Shown one piece after another: positions 34,657 to 42,405 of a DNA stretch of 53,372 bases. Both the position numbers and the translations under genes were made by a program. The notes beneath the pieces are model-generated. The model saw only the letters and a list, made by a program, of their open reading frames with translations. It had not been told where the DNA came from and did not search any database. Source of the stretch: Sphingomonas sp. (lineage in GTDB: Bacteria > Pseudomonadota > Alphaproteobacteria > Sphingomonadales > Sphingomonadaceae). Location of the stretch: positions 1 to 53,372 of the forward strand of contig JAIELC010000016.1 of NCBI GenBank assembly GCA_019753375.1, in the 5' to 3' direction. Numbering within the stretch: position 1 is the stretch's first letter; the number at the start of each line of letters is the position of its first letter.

Positions 34657-35109
34657 TCAACCCCGTTCTCGGTCAAGATCGGCCGCCGCTGCCTCAATTT
34701 GACCGAGCATGGTGGTGAACTGTTCAATCTCTTTGGCAGAAAAGCCGGCAAAGACCCTGGCCTCCAGCTCCAGCGCCTTGGGCGCGACGCTGTCGTACAG
34801 CGCGCGCCCTGCGATGGTGAGCGAGAGCAGATGAGATCGCTGGTCGTCGGGGTTGGGCTGGCGCGTAATCAACCCGCGATCAACCAGCGCAATTGCTGCG
34901 CGGCTGACCATCACCTTGTCCATTTGCGTCTTCACGCCGAGCGCCTGCTGCGTCATCGCCTGGCCTTCAGCAATAACCGCGATCAGCCGCCACTCAGGAA
35001 TCTTTAGGCCGAAAAGTGCCTGGTAGGCAGTCGCCACGGCTGCGGAAACGCGGTTTGAAGCAATCGACAGGCGATAGGGAAGAAACGTGTCGAGCCGCAA
35101 CCCGCTCAT
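34657..35109 (-). CDS. MarR family transcriptional regulator
   Basis: 150 residues beginning MSGLRLDTFLPYRLSIASNRV. The winged helix-turn-helix is clear: LKIPEWRLIAVIAEGQAMTQQALGVKTQMDKVMVSRAAIALVDRG is its helical core, and ITRQPNPDDQRSHLLSLT is the wing with the typical DxRS pattern. It binds DNA as a dimer and is released by small aromatic or lipophilic ligands. The frame extends upstream through the next gene, but the ATG at 35109 overlaps the DUF1275 stop as ATGA and gives the family start. It probably controls the DUF1275 gene, itself, or malate synthase 71 bases downstream. Confidence 0.93.
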   Translation of the reverse strand: MSGLRLDTFLPYRLSIASNRVSAAVATAYQALFGLKIPEWRLIAVIAEGQAMTQQALGVKTQMDKVMVSRAAIALVDRGLITRQPNPDDQRSHLLSLTIAGRALYDSVAPKALELEARVFAGFSAKEIEQFTTMLGQIEAAAADLDRERG

Positions 35110-35747
35110 GTCGCCCGTTCCGGGATTACCATGCTGACGACCGCCAATGCCAGTGCCGCACCCACGCCGGCCCATAATACCGAAAAGCCCAGCGCCATAT
35201 AGGCGGCCGCGCCGATCCATGCGCCGCACATCAGGCCAGCCCACAGCATCAGATGCGGAATCCAGCCCCCGCCGGGACCACCGGTAATCGCCGCGGCAAT
35301 CTGCTGCCCAACACGAACCAGCGTGCCCGTCATGTACGTAATGCCGACGCGGACCTCGCCATCGCCGCTCAGGACCGTATTCTCCATCCCCATGATGAGC
35401 GCCAGAAACGCCACTGCAGGTCCAGGCTGGGCGCGACCGTCGAGAAGAACGCATCCGCCAAGCAGGGCCGCAATCAATATCAGGATGACCGGGCGGCGCC
35501 ACTGCCCTGCGGCGCGCGCCACCAAACTGCCCAACGCAACGCCGCCGACGAACATCACGATCAACCGGATCGCAACCGCGGCTTCGCCCGACAGGGAGGC
35601 CAGGCCGACCCCCAGCCGCGTTGTGTTGCCGGACATGAACGATACGAAAAAGCCGCCTGTCGCCAGGAAGCCTATCGCGTCCACATACCCGGCAAGCGCG
35701 GCAAGGCCGATGGCAAAGGCGCGATCCGTGGAATCATATCGGGTCAC
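35106..35747 (-). CDS. DUF1275 (YoaK) family membrane protein
   Basis: 213 residues with six hydrophobic segments. The family signature is GYVDAIGFL near the N-terminus followed by FVSFMSGNTTRLG. Function is not established for the family; it is a predicted inner-membrane transporter-like protein. The frame reaches a TTG at 35810, but GTG 35747 (TRYDSTDRAFAIGLAAL) gives the usual short lead before the first membrane segment. It overlaps the marR-type gene by four bases and is divergent from hppD. Confidence 0.82.
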   Translation of the reverse strand: MTRYDSTDRAFAIGLAALAGYVDAIGFLATGGFFVSFMSGNTTRLGVGLASLSGEAAVAIRLIVMFVGGVALGSLVARAAGQWRRPVILILIAALLGGCVLLDGRAQPGPAVAFLALIMGMENTVLSGDGEVRVGITYMTGTLVRVGQQIAAAITGGPGGGWIPHLMLWAGLMCGAWIGAAAYMALGFSVLWAGVGAALALAVVSMVIPERAT

Positions 35748-35824
35748 GCGGTGATCGATAGCTATCCTGTACGCGATATGCCATCCCCTTGAAGGCCGTA
35801 TATCCGGCAATATCCGCCAAAGTC

Positions 35825-35853
35825 TTTACAGCTCCAAACACGATCGATATAGT
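35825..35853 (+). promoter_or_regulatory. Sigma-70 promoter of hppD
   Basis: TTTACA (35825-35830) and TATAGT (35848-35853) stand 17 bases apart, each differing from consensus at one position. The predicted start near 35860 leaves a leader of about 30 bases before ATG 35891, and GGAG lies seven bases ahead of the start codon. It is the best-scoring protein-gene promoter I can see in the window. Confidence 0.68.
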
Positions 35854-35890
35854 TTCATTTGATACCAGTTGCCTTTAACCGGAGCGCTGC

Positions 35891-36979
35891 ATGACTGATC
35901 TGTTCGACAATCCGATTGGCCTGGATGGCTTCGAATTTGTGGAATTCTGCGCACCAACCAAAGGCGTGATTGAGCCGGTATTCGAGGCGATGGGATTTAC
36001 CCATATTGCCCATCACCGGTCCAAGGACGTTGATCTGTGGCGCCAGGGCGGGATCAATCTGATCGTCAATTACGAACCCCGCAGTCACGCTTCCTATTTT
36101 GCGGCTGAACACGGCGCATCGGCATGTGGCATGGCGTTTCGGGTCCGTGACGCGCAAGCCGCTTACGCCGCCGCAATTGAACGCGGAGCGGAACCCGTCG
36201 AGAGCACAACCGGCGTGATGGAACTGCGGATTCCGGCTTTGCGCGGCATTGGCGGGGCGTTGATCTATCTTGTCGACCGGTACGGCGATGAGCTGAGCAT
36301 CTACGACATTGATTTCGTCTATTTGCCCGGGGTTGACCGGCATCCGGTGGGCGCGGGTTTCCGGCTGATCGATCACCTGACGCACAATGTCTATGGCGGT
36401 CGCATGGCGCATTGGGCCAATTTTTACGAACGCATCTTCAACTTTCGCGAGATCCGCTATTTCGACATCAAGGGCGAATATACTGGCCTGACCAGCAAGG
36501 CGATGACGGCGCCTGACGGCAAAATTCGCATTCCGCTGAATGAAGAAGGCAAGGCGGGTGGCGGTCAGATCGAAGAATATCTGCGCGCCTATAATGGCGA
36601 GGGTATTCAGCATATCGCGTTGATTTGCGACGATCTGATCCCCTGCCTTGATCGGCTGCGCGCGAACGGGGTGCCGTTGATGGCTGCCCCCCCTGCCACC
36701 TATTACAAGATGCTCGATGATCGTCTGCCAGGCCACGGCGAACCCGTTGCCGAGCTCCAGGCGCGCGGTATTCTGCTCGATGGATCGACCGAAGGCGGTG
36801 ACCCGCGCCTGCTGTTGCAGATCTTTGCCCAGCCGCAAATCGGCCCGCTATTCTTTGAATTCATCCAGCGCAAAAAGGATGAAGGCTTTGGGGAAGGCAA
36901 CTTCACCGCATTGTTCAAGTCGATCGAGCAGGATCAACTGGAACGCGGTGCGATTGCGCTGAAGGAACCCGCCGAATGA
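35891..36979 (+). CDS. hppD: 4-hydroxyphenylpyruvate dioxygenase
   Basis: 362 residues, normal length. It converts 4-hydroxyphenylpyruvate to homogentisate with O2, the second step of tyrosine degradation. The two-barrel VOC fold carries the iron ligands in the C-terminal barrel: H162 ([14 protein letters not shown]), H241 ([13 protein letters not shown]) and E323 (LFFEFIQRK). Other family segments are GFEFVEFC near the start and [15 protein letters not shown] at the end. The stop overlaps the ATG of the following VOC gene by four bases (ATGA), so the two are coupled. The rest of the homogentisate pathway is outside the window. Confidence 0.97.
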   Translation: MTDLFDNPIGLDGFEFVEFCAPTKGVIEPVFEAMGFTHIAHHRSKDVDLWRQGGINLIVNYEPRSHASYFAAEHGASACGMAFRVRDAQAAYAAAIERGAEPVESTTGVMELRIPALRGIGGALIYLVDRYGDELSIYDIDFVYLPGVDRHPVGAGFRLIDHLTHNVYGGRMAHWANFYERIFNFREIRYFDIKGEYTGLTSKAMTAPDGKIRIPLNEEGKAGGGQIEEYLRAYNGEGIQHIALICDDLIPCLDRLRANGVPLMAAPPATYYKMLDDRLPGHGEPVAELQARGILLDGSTEGGDPRLLLQIFAQPQIGPLFFEFIQRKKDEGFGEGNFTALFKSIEQDQLERGAIALKEPAE

Positions 36980-37521
36980 CGCCGCCATTTTCGCTTAGCC
37001 GGATTCACCACGTTGCCTACCGCTGCCGCGACGCCAAAGAGACCGTTGAGTTTTACCAACGCGTATTGGGCATGCGCTATACCAACGCCTTTGCCGAGGA
37101 TCACGTCCCGTCGACCGGCGCCTATGACCCCTATATGCACGTCTTTCTCGACTGCGGCGGCGGCAATGTGCTCGCCTTCTTTGAACTGCCCAACCAACCG
37201 GAGATGGGCAAGGACCCCAATACCCCCGCCTGGGTGCAGCATATCGCCTTCGAAGTCGCCGATGTCGACACGCTGAAGGCAGCGAAGCGCCATATCGAAG
37301 CGCAGGGCATCGACGTGCTTGGACCAACCTTTCACGGGATTTTTCGGTCGATCTATTTCTTCGACCCCAATGGCCACCGGCTTGAGCTGGCGTGCAATAT
37401 TGGCACGCCGGAACAATATGCGGAACTCGAACGCGTTGCGCCGCTAATGCTGGAGGAATGGAGCCAAACCAAAAAGGCACCACAGCATGCCCAATGGCTC
37501 CATGTCGAAGCGAGCGAATAG
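36976..37521 (+). CDS. VOC (glyoxalase/dioxygenase) superfamily protein coupled to hppD
   Basis: 181 residues forming a single pair of VOC modules. Likely metal ligands are the histidine in [11 protein letters not shown], the histidine in [10 protein letters not shown] and the glutamate in GHRLELAC. The family contains dioxygenases, lyases, isomerases and resistance proteins, so the reaction cannot be assigned. The four-base overlap with hppD and similar fold suggest a role in tyrosine or homogentisate metabolism, or handling of a reactive side product. Length and end (LHVEASE) are intact. Confidence 0.85.
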   Translation: MTPPFSLSRIHHVAYRCRDAKETVEFYQRVLGMRYTNAFAEDHVPSTGAYDPYMHVFLDCGGGNVLAFFELPNQPEMGKDPNTPAWVQHIAFEVADVDTLKAAKRHIEAQGIDVLGPTFHGIFRSIYFFDPNGHRLELACNIGTPEQYAELERVAPLMLEEWSQTKKAPQHAQWLHVEASE

Positions 37522-37694
37522 ATTTAAAAAACGCCAGCACCGTTTTTGCAAGCGCGGTGGCGGCAGCGCGCCAGCCAACAATCCGCAACGCCACGATCCG
37601 TGGCCAATTGATTGAGGTTTTCGTTGCGCAACTGATCCGACATTACCCACAATGCAGTTGTGATTCTTAAATAATATTAGTGTATCGCGTTCTT

Positions 37695-37967
37695 ATGATC
37701 GGTTGCCTATTTGGACACTATACGGACAACGCGACGTTCAGCGGCGGTGTCTTTTTCGGGGAATGCGATCGATGCGGTCACGCCCTGATCAGGGCGCGCG
37801 GCGGTCGCTGGCACCGCATTCCCAAGAAATATGTCGTCGCGATGAACGAGACGGGGCACCATGCGGTTTCCCCCCGGACTCTTTTGAAAAAGAGTCGCAA
37901 ACATGCGCCATTGCTGCACCGTCTGAGGCCGCAAAGGCGGGATCCTTATCAGGGCTATTTTGACTGA
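37695..37967 (+). CDS. Small CxxC protein, function unknown
   Basis: 90 residues starting MIGCLFGHYTDNATF. The middle GECDRCGHALIRARGGRWHRIPK has a CxxC knuckle and a pattern of charged and aromatic residues that I have seen in small hypothetical proteins of sphingomonads. Only one CxxC pair is present, so a metal site would need other ligands such as nearby histidines, or a dimer. The ribosome-binding site is weak and the C-terminus (LLKKSRKHAPLL) is basic. The flanking gaps (37522-37694 and 37968-38130) show no other gene. It is a tentative call. Confidence 0.45.
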   Translation: MIGCLFGHYTDNATFSGGVFFGECDRCGHALIRARGGRWHRIPKKYVVAMNETGHHAVSPRTLLKKSRKHAPLLHRLRPQRRDPYQGYFD

Positions 37968-38130
37968 ATTGCCGGTCAAAGCCCAAGGTGATGATTGACT
38001 GGAACCATGGCAGGCATACCGGGCCCGTCATACTGCCACAGATATCCCGCATCGATCGCTAGGGACCAGCGACCCGCCCCCCTCACCCTCCAGCGCCCGA
38101 TCGTCCCGTACGACTTTAAAAAAATGCCCC

Positions 38131-38157
38131 TGTCGATTCTGCTTCCGTTCGCGCGTC
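38131..38157 (+). promoter_or_regulatory. ECF42-type promoter of the DGPF-sigma operon
   Basis: TGTCGA (38131-38136) is followed after 17 bases by CGTC (38154-38157). From memory of the ECF42 literature, the group's promoter has TGTCGA at -35 and CG(A/T)C at -10, which fits both elements. It lies about 48 bases ahead of the DGPF gene that precedes the sigma gene, so the pair would be self-activated. Confidence 0.6.
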
Positions 38158-38166
38158 TCCCAACTA

Positions 38167-38186
38167 CGATCGCAGTTTCGCGATCG
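38167..38186. promoter_or_regulatory. Inverted repeat CGATCGC-N6-GCGATCG
   Basis: A perfect seven-base inverted repeat (38167-38173 and 38180-38186) ends 18 bases before the DGPF start codon, just downstream of the predicted ECF42 start site. It may be an operator or form a hairpin in the leader that overlaps the ribosome-binding region at 38192-38195. Confidence 0.4.
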
Positions 38187-38204
38187 GCCAGATGGAGACC
38201 GACG

Positions 38205-38549
38205 ATGCAGTACATGCTGATGATCATCGAAGATGAAAGCGCCTATACCGCGCCCGGGGCGATGGACGCGATTATTGCGAAACATATGGAATTTGGGATG
38301 AAGAATGGGGCCGCTATTATCGGCGGCAATGGTCTGTACCCTGCCCTGACCGCGACAACGCTGCGCACCACCAATGGCAAGCACAGCATCCATGACGGCC
38401 CCTTTGCGGAAAGCCGCGAGCAGCTGGGCGGCTATTATGTCGTCGACGCCGCCGACCTTGATGCCGCGATTGCCATCGCTAAGCAGGTTCCGCTGGCGGG
38501 TGACGGCGCGATTGAAATTCGCCCTGTCCTTCCCGGCCCGACGGCCTGA
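38205..38549 (+). CDS. YciI-like DGPF-domain protein
   Basis: 114 residues with the family signature IHDGPFAESREQLGGYYVVD and the opening YMLMIIEDESAY. The fold is a ferredoxin-like dimer. Biochemical function is unknown, although such proteins are the standard genomic partners and regulon members of ECF42 sigma factors. The frame runs upstream for another 70 codons, but ATG 38205 has GGAG nine bases ahead and matches the family start. It ends 35 bases before the sigma gene on the same strand. Confidence 0.9.
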   Translation: MQYMLMIIEDESAYTAPGAMDAIIAKHMEFGMKNGAAIIGGNGLYPALTATTLRTTNGKHSIHDGPFAESREQLGGYYVVDAADLDAAIAIAKQVPLAGDGAIEIRPVLPGPTA

Positions 38550-38584
38550 ATGAACGGGCGTGCGCTGGCCTAAGAGAGACGCGA

Positions 38585-39802
38585 TTGACCAGCGCACTTG
38601 ATCGCGCAGCGCGAGCGGATAGTGGCCGCATCATAGCTGCACTCGCCGCTCGGTTTCGCGATCTTGATCTGGCCGAGGACGCGTTTGCCGATGCTTGCCT
38701 AAAGGCAGTGTCCGCATGGGAAGACGCGGATCCACATGATCCTGCTGCGTGGCTGTACCGGGTGGCAGAACGCTCTGCGCTTGATCGGCTGCGGCGCCGG
38801 GCCGTTCGGGAACGGGCTACGCTGCCCGAACCCGAACCCGAGCCCACGGTGGAGGAGCTGATGATGGCGACGCCGATCATCCCCGACGAAAGGCTGAGGC
38901 TGATCTTCGTCTGCTGTCATCCAGCGATCCACCCCGATGCGCGCGCCGCCCTTACACTGCGCCTGGTTTGCGGGCTGACGACCGAGGAAATAGCCCAGGC
39001 GTTCTTGCTGTCTGAACCCACCCTGGCGCAGCGGCTGGTGCGCGCCAAACGCAAGATTGCCGGTGCGGGCATTTCTTTTGACGTGCCCGGTCCGGATGCC
39101 TGGCCCGACCGGATCGACGCCGTGCTGAGCACAATCGACATTGCGTATGCCCGCGCGCATGCTGATGCGGCGGGCACCGGCGTCTATGCCGGCTATGCGC
39201 GCGAAATGCTTGGCATCACCGCGATTTTGGCCGAGATGCTTCCGCGTGAGGCGGATGTTCTTGCGCTCGCCGCGACTGTTCGTTTTGCGGAAGCACGTCG
39301 GCCCGCCCGTTTCACGCCGGACGGCATGATGGTGCCGCTGGCAGACCAGGATCCGGCGCTCTGGGATACCACGCTTATTGCGGATGGCCGGCGCTATCTT
39401 TCGCTCTTCCTGGCTCAAGGACGAACTAGTGCGCGTGGTCTGGTCGCACTGCTGCACGCCGAATGGTGCTTGCGCAAATCGCTGGCGACTCCGGCCCCAT
39501 GGCGGGCGATTCTGACGATTTATGATGCGCTGCTGCTGGTTCGCGACGATCCCATTACGCGCCTGAACAGAGCGGTGGCGTTAGCCGAAGTCGCCGGTCC
39601 CGTGGCCGCGTTGAAGGAAATCGATGAACTGCATGCGCCAGCACTTGCCGCCTTCCAGCCTTTCCACGCGGTGCGCGCGGATTTGCTTGCCCGGTTAGGG
39701 ATGCGTGCCGCGGCGCGCGCTGCCTATGACGCGGCGCTCGCGCTGAAACCCGAAGCGGCAGAGCGGCGATGGCTCGAAAGCCGCCGCGAACGGATGAACT
39801 AA
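38585..39802 (+). CDS. ECF42-type RNA polymerase sigma factor with a C-terminal TPR-like extension
   Basis: 405 residues, about twice the size of ordinary ECF sigma factors. Region 2 is seen at about 10-70 (DLAEDAFADACLKAVSAWE, PAAWLYRVAERSALDRLRRR) and region 4 at about 110-155 (RLVCGLTTEEIAQAFLLSEPTLAQRLVRAKRKI). The remaining 230 residues (DUF6596-like) are helical with a tetratricopeptide-like end (AAYDAALALKPEAAERRWLE). This extension replaces the anti-sigma factor of other groups in controlling activity. The start is TTG 38585, since no ATG precedes region 2. Its stop overlaps the convergent secreted-protein gene by four bases. Confidence 0.92.
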   Translation: MTSALDRAARADSGRIIAALAARFRDLDLAEDAFADACLKAVSAWEDADPHDPAAWLYRVAERSALDRLRRRAVRERATLPEPEPEPTVEELMMATPIIPDERLRLIFVCCHPAIHPDARAALTLRLVCGLTTEEIAQAFLLSEPTLAQRLVRAKRKIAGAGISFDVPGPDAWPDRIDAVLSTIDIAYARAHADAAGTGVYAGYAREMLGITAILAEMLPREADVLALAATVRFAEARRPARFTPDGMMVPLADQDPALWDTTLIADGRRYLSLFLAQGRTSARGLVALLHAEWCLRKSLATPAPWRAILTIYDALLLVRDDPITRLNRAVALAEVAGPVAALKEIDELHAPALAAFQPFHAVRADLLARLGMRAAARAAYDAALALKPEAAERRWLESRRERMN

Positions 39803-40293
39803 CCGCAGCCGATAAGGCCGATTACGGGGACAATGATAGAATCCGTGCCGTTTCCGGTAATCGTCAGGATACCCGACGGAATCGATGCACCATTGGTAAT
39901 GTCGGCGCGTTCGACGATGGTCAGCTCTGCAACGATCCTCGCCGTCCCGCTGGCGAAGCTGCTTTGTGTCGCGACGCCGAACTTGCTGGTGCCCATTGCG
40001 CTGGTGCGGGCAAGATCGCCCACCACGCCGCCTGGGGCATAGCGGATCAAGGCAGGATCGGTTGAAATCATCGCAATCAGCGTTTGGTTGGCGGTGGTTG
40101 TCCAAAGAAACGCTGCGCATTTGCCCGGCGGCAAATCCTGCGCCGGCAACCCGCCAATCGGTAACCCGTCAACAGACATTGGTGGTCGCGCAGAAATCCC
40201 TTTCGACCGCAGACTCGGCACTCGTTGCTTCGGGCGCGCTTCTACAGCCTGGGTCGCAATGAGAATGGGGATCAGGAGCCAAGGCGATTTCAT
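39799..40293 (-). CDS. Secreted protein of unknown function coupled to prepilin peptidase
   Basis: 164 residues starting MKSPWLLIPILIATQAVEARP, a short signal peptide. The mature part is rich in serine, threonine, isoleucine and glycine in short alternating strands (SKFGVATQSSFASGTARIVAELTIV), suggesting a beta-sandwich or an exported pilin-like partner. Only two cysteines remain after processing (GKCAAFLW and LIGCG at the very end), consistent with one disulfide. I do not recognise a family. ATG 40293 overlaps the prepilin peptidase stop as ATGA, so the two proteins are probably made together. Confidence 0.72.
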   Translation of the reverse strand: MKSPWLLIPILIATQAVEARPKQRVPSLRSKGISARPPMSVDGLPIGGLPAQDLPPGKCAAFLWTTTANQTLIAMISTDPALIRYAPGGVVGDLARTSAMGTSKFGVATQSSFASGTARIVAELTIVERADITNGASIPSGILTITGNGTDSIIVPVIGLIGCG

Positions 40294-41072
40294 CCTTGCA
40301 TCCATAGCATGACAACCCAGCTCGGATAAGCAGCGATCGCCAACAGCGTCCCGAAGGGCAACCGATCATCCGATTGCGCCCCGCGCCCGGTCAGGGTCCA
40401 GAGCACAACCACGCCAAGGCCAGCCATGCTGGCCAGCACGACAATGATCGGCAGCATCTGCCACCCTACCCAAAGGCCAATCGCGCCCAGCATCTTGGGG
40501 TCTCCACCGCCTAGTCCGTCGCGTCCCCGAATCGCGCGGTAGCCAAACGCAACCGTCCAAAGCGCCGCGAATCCCGCGATACCGCCGATGACGCGTTGGC
40601 CAAGGTCGGGGCCGATGCCCGCTACACCGACTGCAATTCCACTAGCGGCAAGCAACGCCGTCAAGCGATCGGGTAGCCAGAACGCCCGCACATCGAGCAT
40701 GGCCAACGTCAGCAATAACCAACCAAACAGCGCGGCTGCCAGACCTGGTGTGCCGGGCAGCAACAAGCCTGAAACACCGCCGACCGCCATCGCCAACAGT
40801 TCGATCGTCAAATGGACGGGATCGATTCTGGCGCCGCACGTCCTGCACCGGCCGCGTAACCAAAGGGTGCTGAGCACGGGTATCAGCTCGAACGCCCCCA
40901 GCGTGCGACCACAGCTGTCACACCTGGATCGTCCCCGCAGCACGGATTGATCCTCGGGCCAGCGGACCACCAACGCGGCGATAAAGCTGCCCAGCAACAC
41001 GCCCAGTCCACTCAACAGCACAGCCCACGGCCAGGCAGCGGCAGCGTCGATGGAGGGCAAAGTTGGTGCCAT
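40290..41072 (-). CDS. Prepilin peptidase / N-methyltransferase (A24 family)
   Basis: About 260 residues. The N-terminal methyltransferase domain keeps its four-cysteine zinc site (CDSCGRTLGAF ... CRTCGARI). The peptidase domain has the two catalytic aspartates, LDVRAFWLPD and GGGDPKML, in membrane-embedded loops, and seven to eight hydrophobic segments. It cleaves and methylates leader peptides of type IV pilin or type II secretion pseudopilins at the inner membrane. The frame extends upstream to 41318, but that part is not family-like and overlaps the thiolase region. ATG 41072 has no strong ribosome-binding site, so the exact start is uncertain. No pilin or secretion genes are adjacent. 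Confidence 0.9.
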   Translation of the reverse strand: MAPTLPSIDAAAAWPWAVLLSGLGVLLGSFIAALVVRWPEDQSVLRGRSRCDSCGRTLGAFELIPVLSTLWLRGRCRTCGARIDPVHLTIELLAMAVGGVSGLLLPGTPGLAAALFGWLLLTLAMLDVRAFWLPDRLTALLAASGIAVGVAGIGPDLGQRVIGGIAGFAALWTVAFGYRAIRGRDGLGGGDPKMLGAIGLWVGWQMLPIIVVLASMAGLGVVVLWTLTGRGAQSDDRLPFGTLLAIAAYPSWVVMLWMQG

Positions 41073-41180
41073 GATGATCGCGATAGGCGATCCGTTCTTG
41101 CCAATCCATCCGCGCGTTTGAAATGCTCCCATGAAGCGCCTAGATCGCGGGCGAGTAGTCATGTTTCCGGAGCGCACCCC

Positions 41181-42371
41181 ATGGTCACCGATCCCGTCGT
41201 CATCCTGTCCTATGCCCGCACCCCGATGGGCAGTTTCCAGGGGGCGTTGTCCGGAGCATCGGCAACCGATCTGGGCGCGACTGCGGTCGGCGCGGCGGTG
41301 GAGCGAGCGGGCCTGCACGGCGACGCGATCGAGCGCATCTATATGGGGTGCGTGTTACCGGCCGGGCTCGGCCAGGCACCGGCGCGGCAGGCGGCGCTCA
41401 ACGCGGGCCTTCCACAACATGTCGAAGCGACAACCGTGAACAAGATGTGCGGATCGGGGATGCAAGCCGCGATCCTGGCGTCAGATGCGCTGGCGGCCGG
41501 ATCGGTTGACCTCCTGATCGCGGGCGGCATGGAGAGCATGACCAATGCTCCTTATCTGTCGATGCGGCATCGCGCCGGTGCGCGCATTGGCCACGATGTC
41601 CTGAAAGATCACATGTATCTTGATGGCCTTGAAGACGCCTATGAGCCCGGCAAGCTGATGGGCAATTTTGCCGAGGATACCGCCGCCGAATATCAGTTCA
41701 CGCGCGAGCAGCAGGATAGTTACGCCATCGCCTCGCTGGAACGCGCCAAATTGGCGCAGTCGAGCGGCGCGTTCGATCGCGAAATTACGCCCGTTGAAAT
41801 CTCGGGGCGCAAGGGTCCGATAACAGTGTCCCTGGACGAACAACCCACCAAGGGCGATCCAGGCAAGATTCCATCGCTGAAGCCCGCATTCTCAAAAGAT
41901 GGAACAATCACCGCCGCCAACGCGTCGTCGATTTCCGACGGGGCGGCCGCGCTGGTGATGACGCGCCAGTCGGTCGCCGACCGGCTGGGTCTGCAGCCCG
42001 TTGCGCGCATTGTTGCCCATGCCGCGCATGCCCACGCCCCTGCGCTTTTCACTACTGCGCCCGTGTTTGCGATGCGCAAGGCGCTTGAACGGGCCGGTTG
42101 GACCAGCAGCGACGTCGATCTGTTCGAGATTAATGAGGCCTTTGCCGTTGTTGCCATGATCGCGATGCGCGACCTTGGCCTGAGCCACGACACCGTCAAC
42201 ATCCACGGCGGTGCGTGCGCACTCGGCCATCCCATCGGCGCATCTGGCGCACGCATCATGGCGACTCTTATTTCTGCGCTACAGACAACTGGCCAGCGGC
42301 GTGGTCTTGCGTCGCTGTGCATTGGCGGCGGCGAGGCGACAGCCGTTGCGCTGGAATTGATCGACCAATGA
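41181..42371 (+). CDS. Acetyl-CoA C-acyltransferase (thiolase)
   Basis: 396 residues. The acyl-accepting cysteine is C90 (TVNKMCGSGMQA), the histidine is H350 (ALGHPIGASG) and the second catalytic cysteine is C380 (SLCIGGGEA); the NEAFAVV loop is present. It makes or cleaves acetoacetyl-CoA or longer 3-ketoacyl-CoA. Length and motifs are those of the biosynthetic/PhaA-like branch, but a degradative role is equally possible. The start ATG 41181 has GGAG eight bases ahead; the frame continues upstream without family similarity. It is divergent from the prepilin peptidase gene. Confidence 0.95.
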   Translation: MVTDPVVILSYARTPMGSFQGALSGASATDLGATAVGAAVERAGLHGDAIERIYMGCVLPAGLGQAPARQAALNAGLPQHVEATTVNKMCGSGMQAAILASDALAAGSVDLLIAGGMESMTNAPYLSMRHRAGARIGHDVLKDHMYLDGLEDAYEPGKLMGNFAEDTAAEYQFTREQQDSYAIASLERAKLAQSSGAFDREITPVEISGRKGPITVSLDEQPTKGDPGKIPSLKPAFSKDGTITAANASSISDGAAALVMTRQSVADRLGLQPVARIVAHAAHAHAPALFTTAPVFAMRKALERAGWTSSDVDLFEINEAFAVVAMIAMRDLGLSHDTVNIHGGACALGHPIGASGARIMATLISALQTTGQRRGLASLCIGGGEATAVALELIDQ

Positions 42372-42405
42372 TCTGCGTCATGCCGCAATTTCCCGGAGCG
42401 TCGTT

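Noticed and set aside
37530..37570. A CGCC/GGCG hairpin after the VOC gene as a terminator
   Set aside because: Pairing requires a three-base bulge and a long loop, and no T-run follows.
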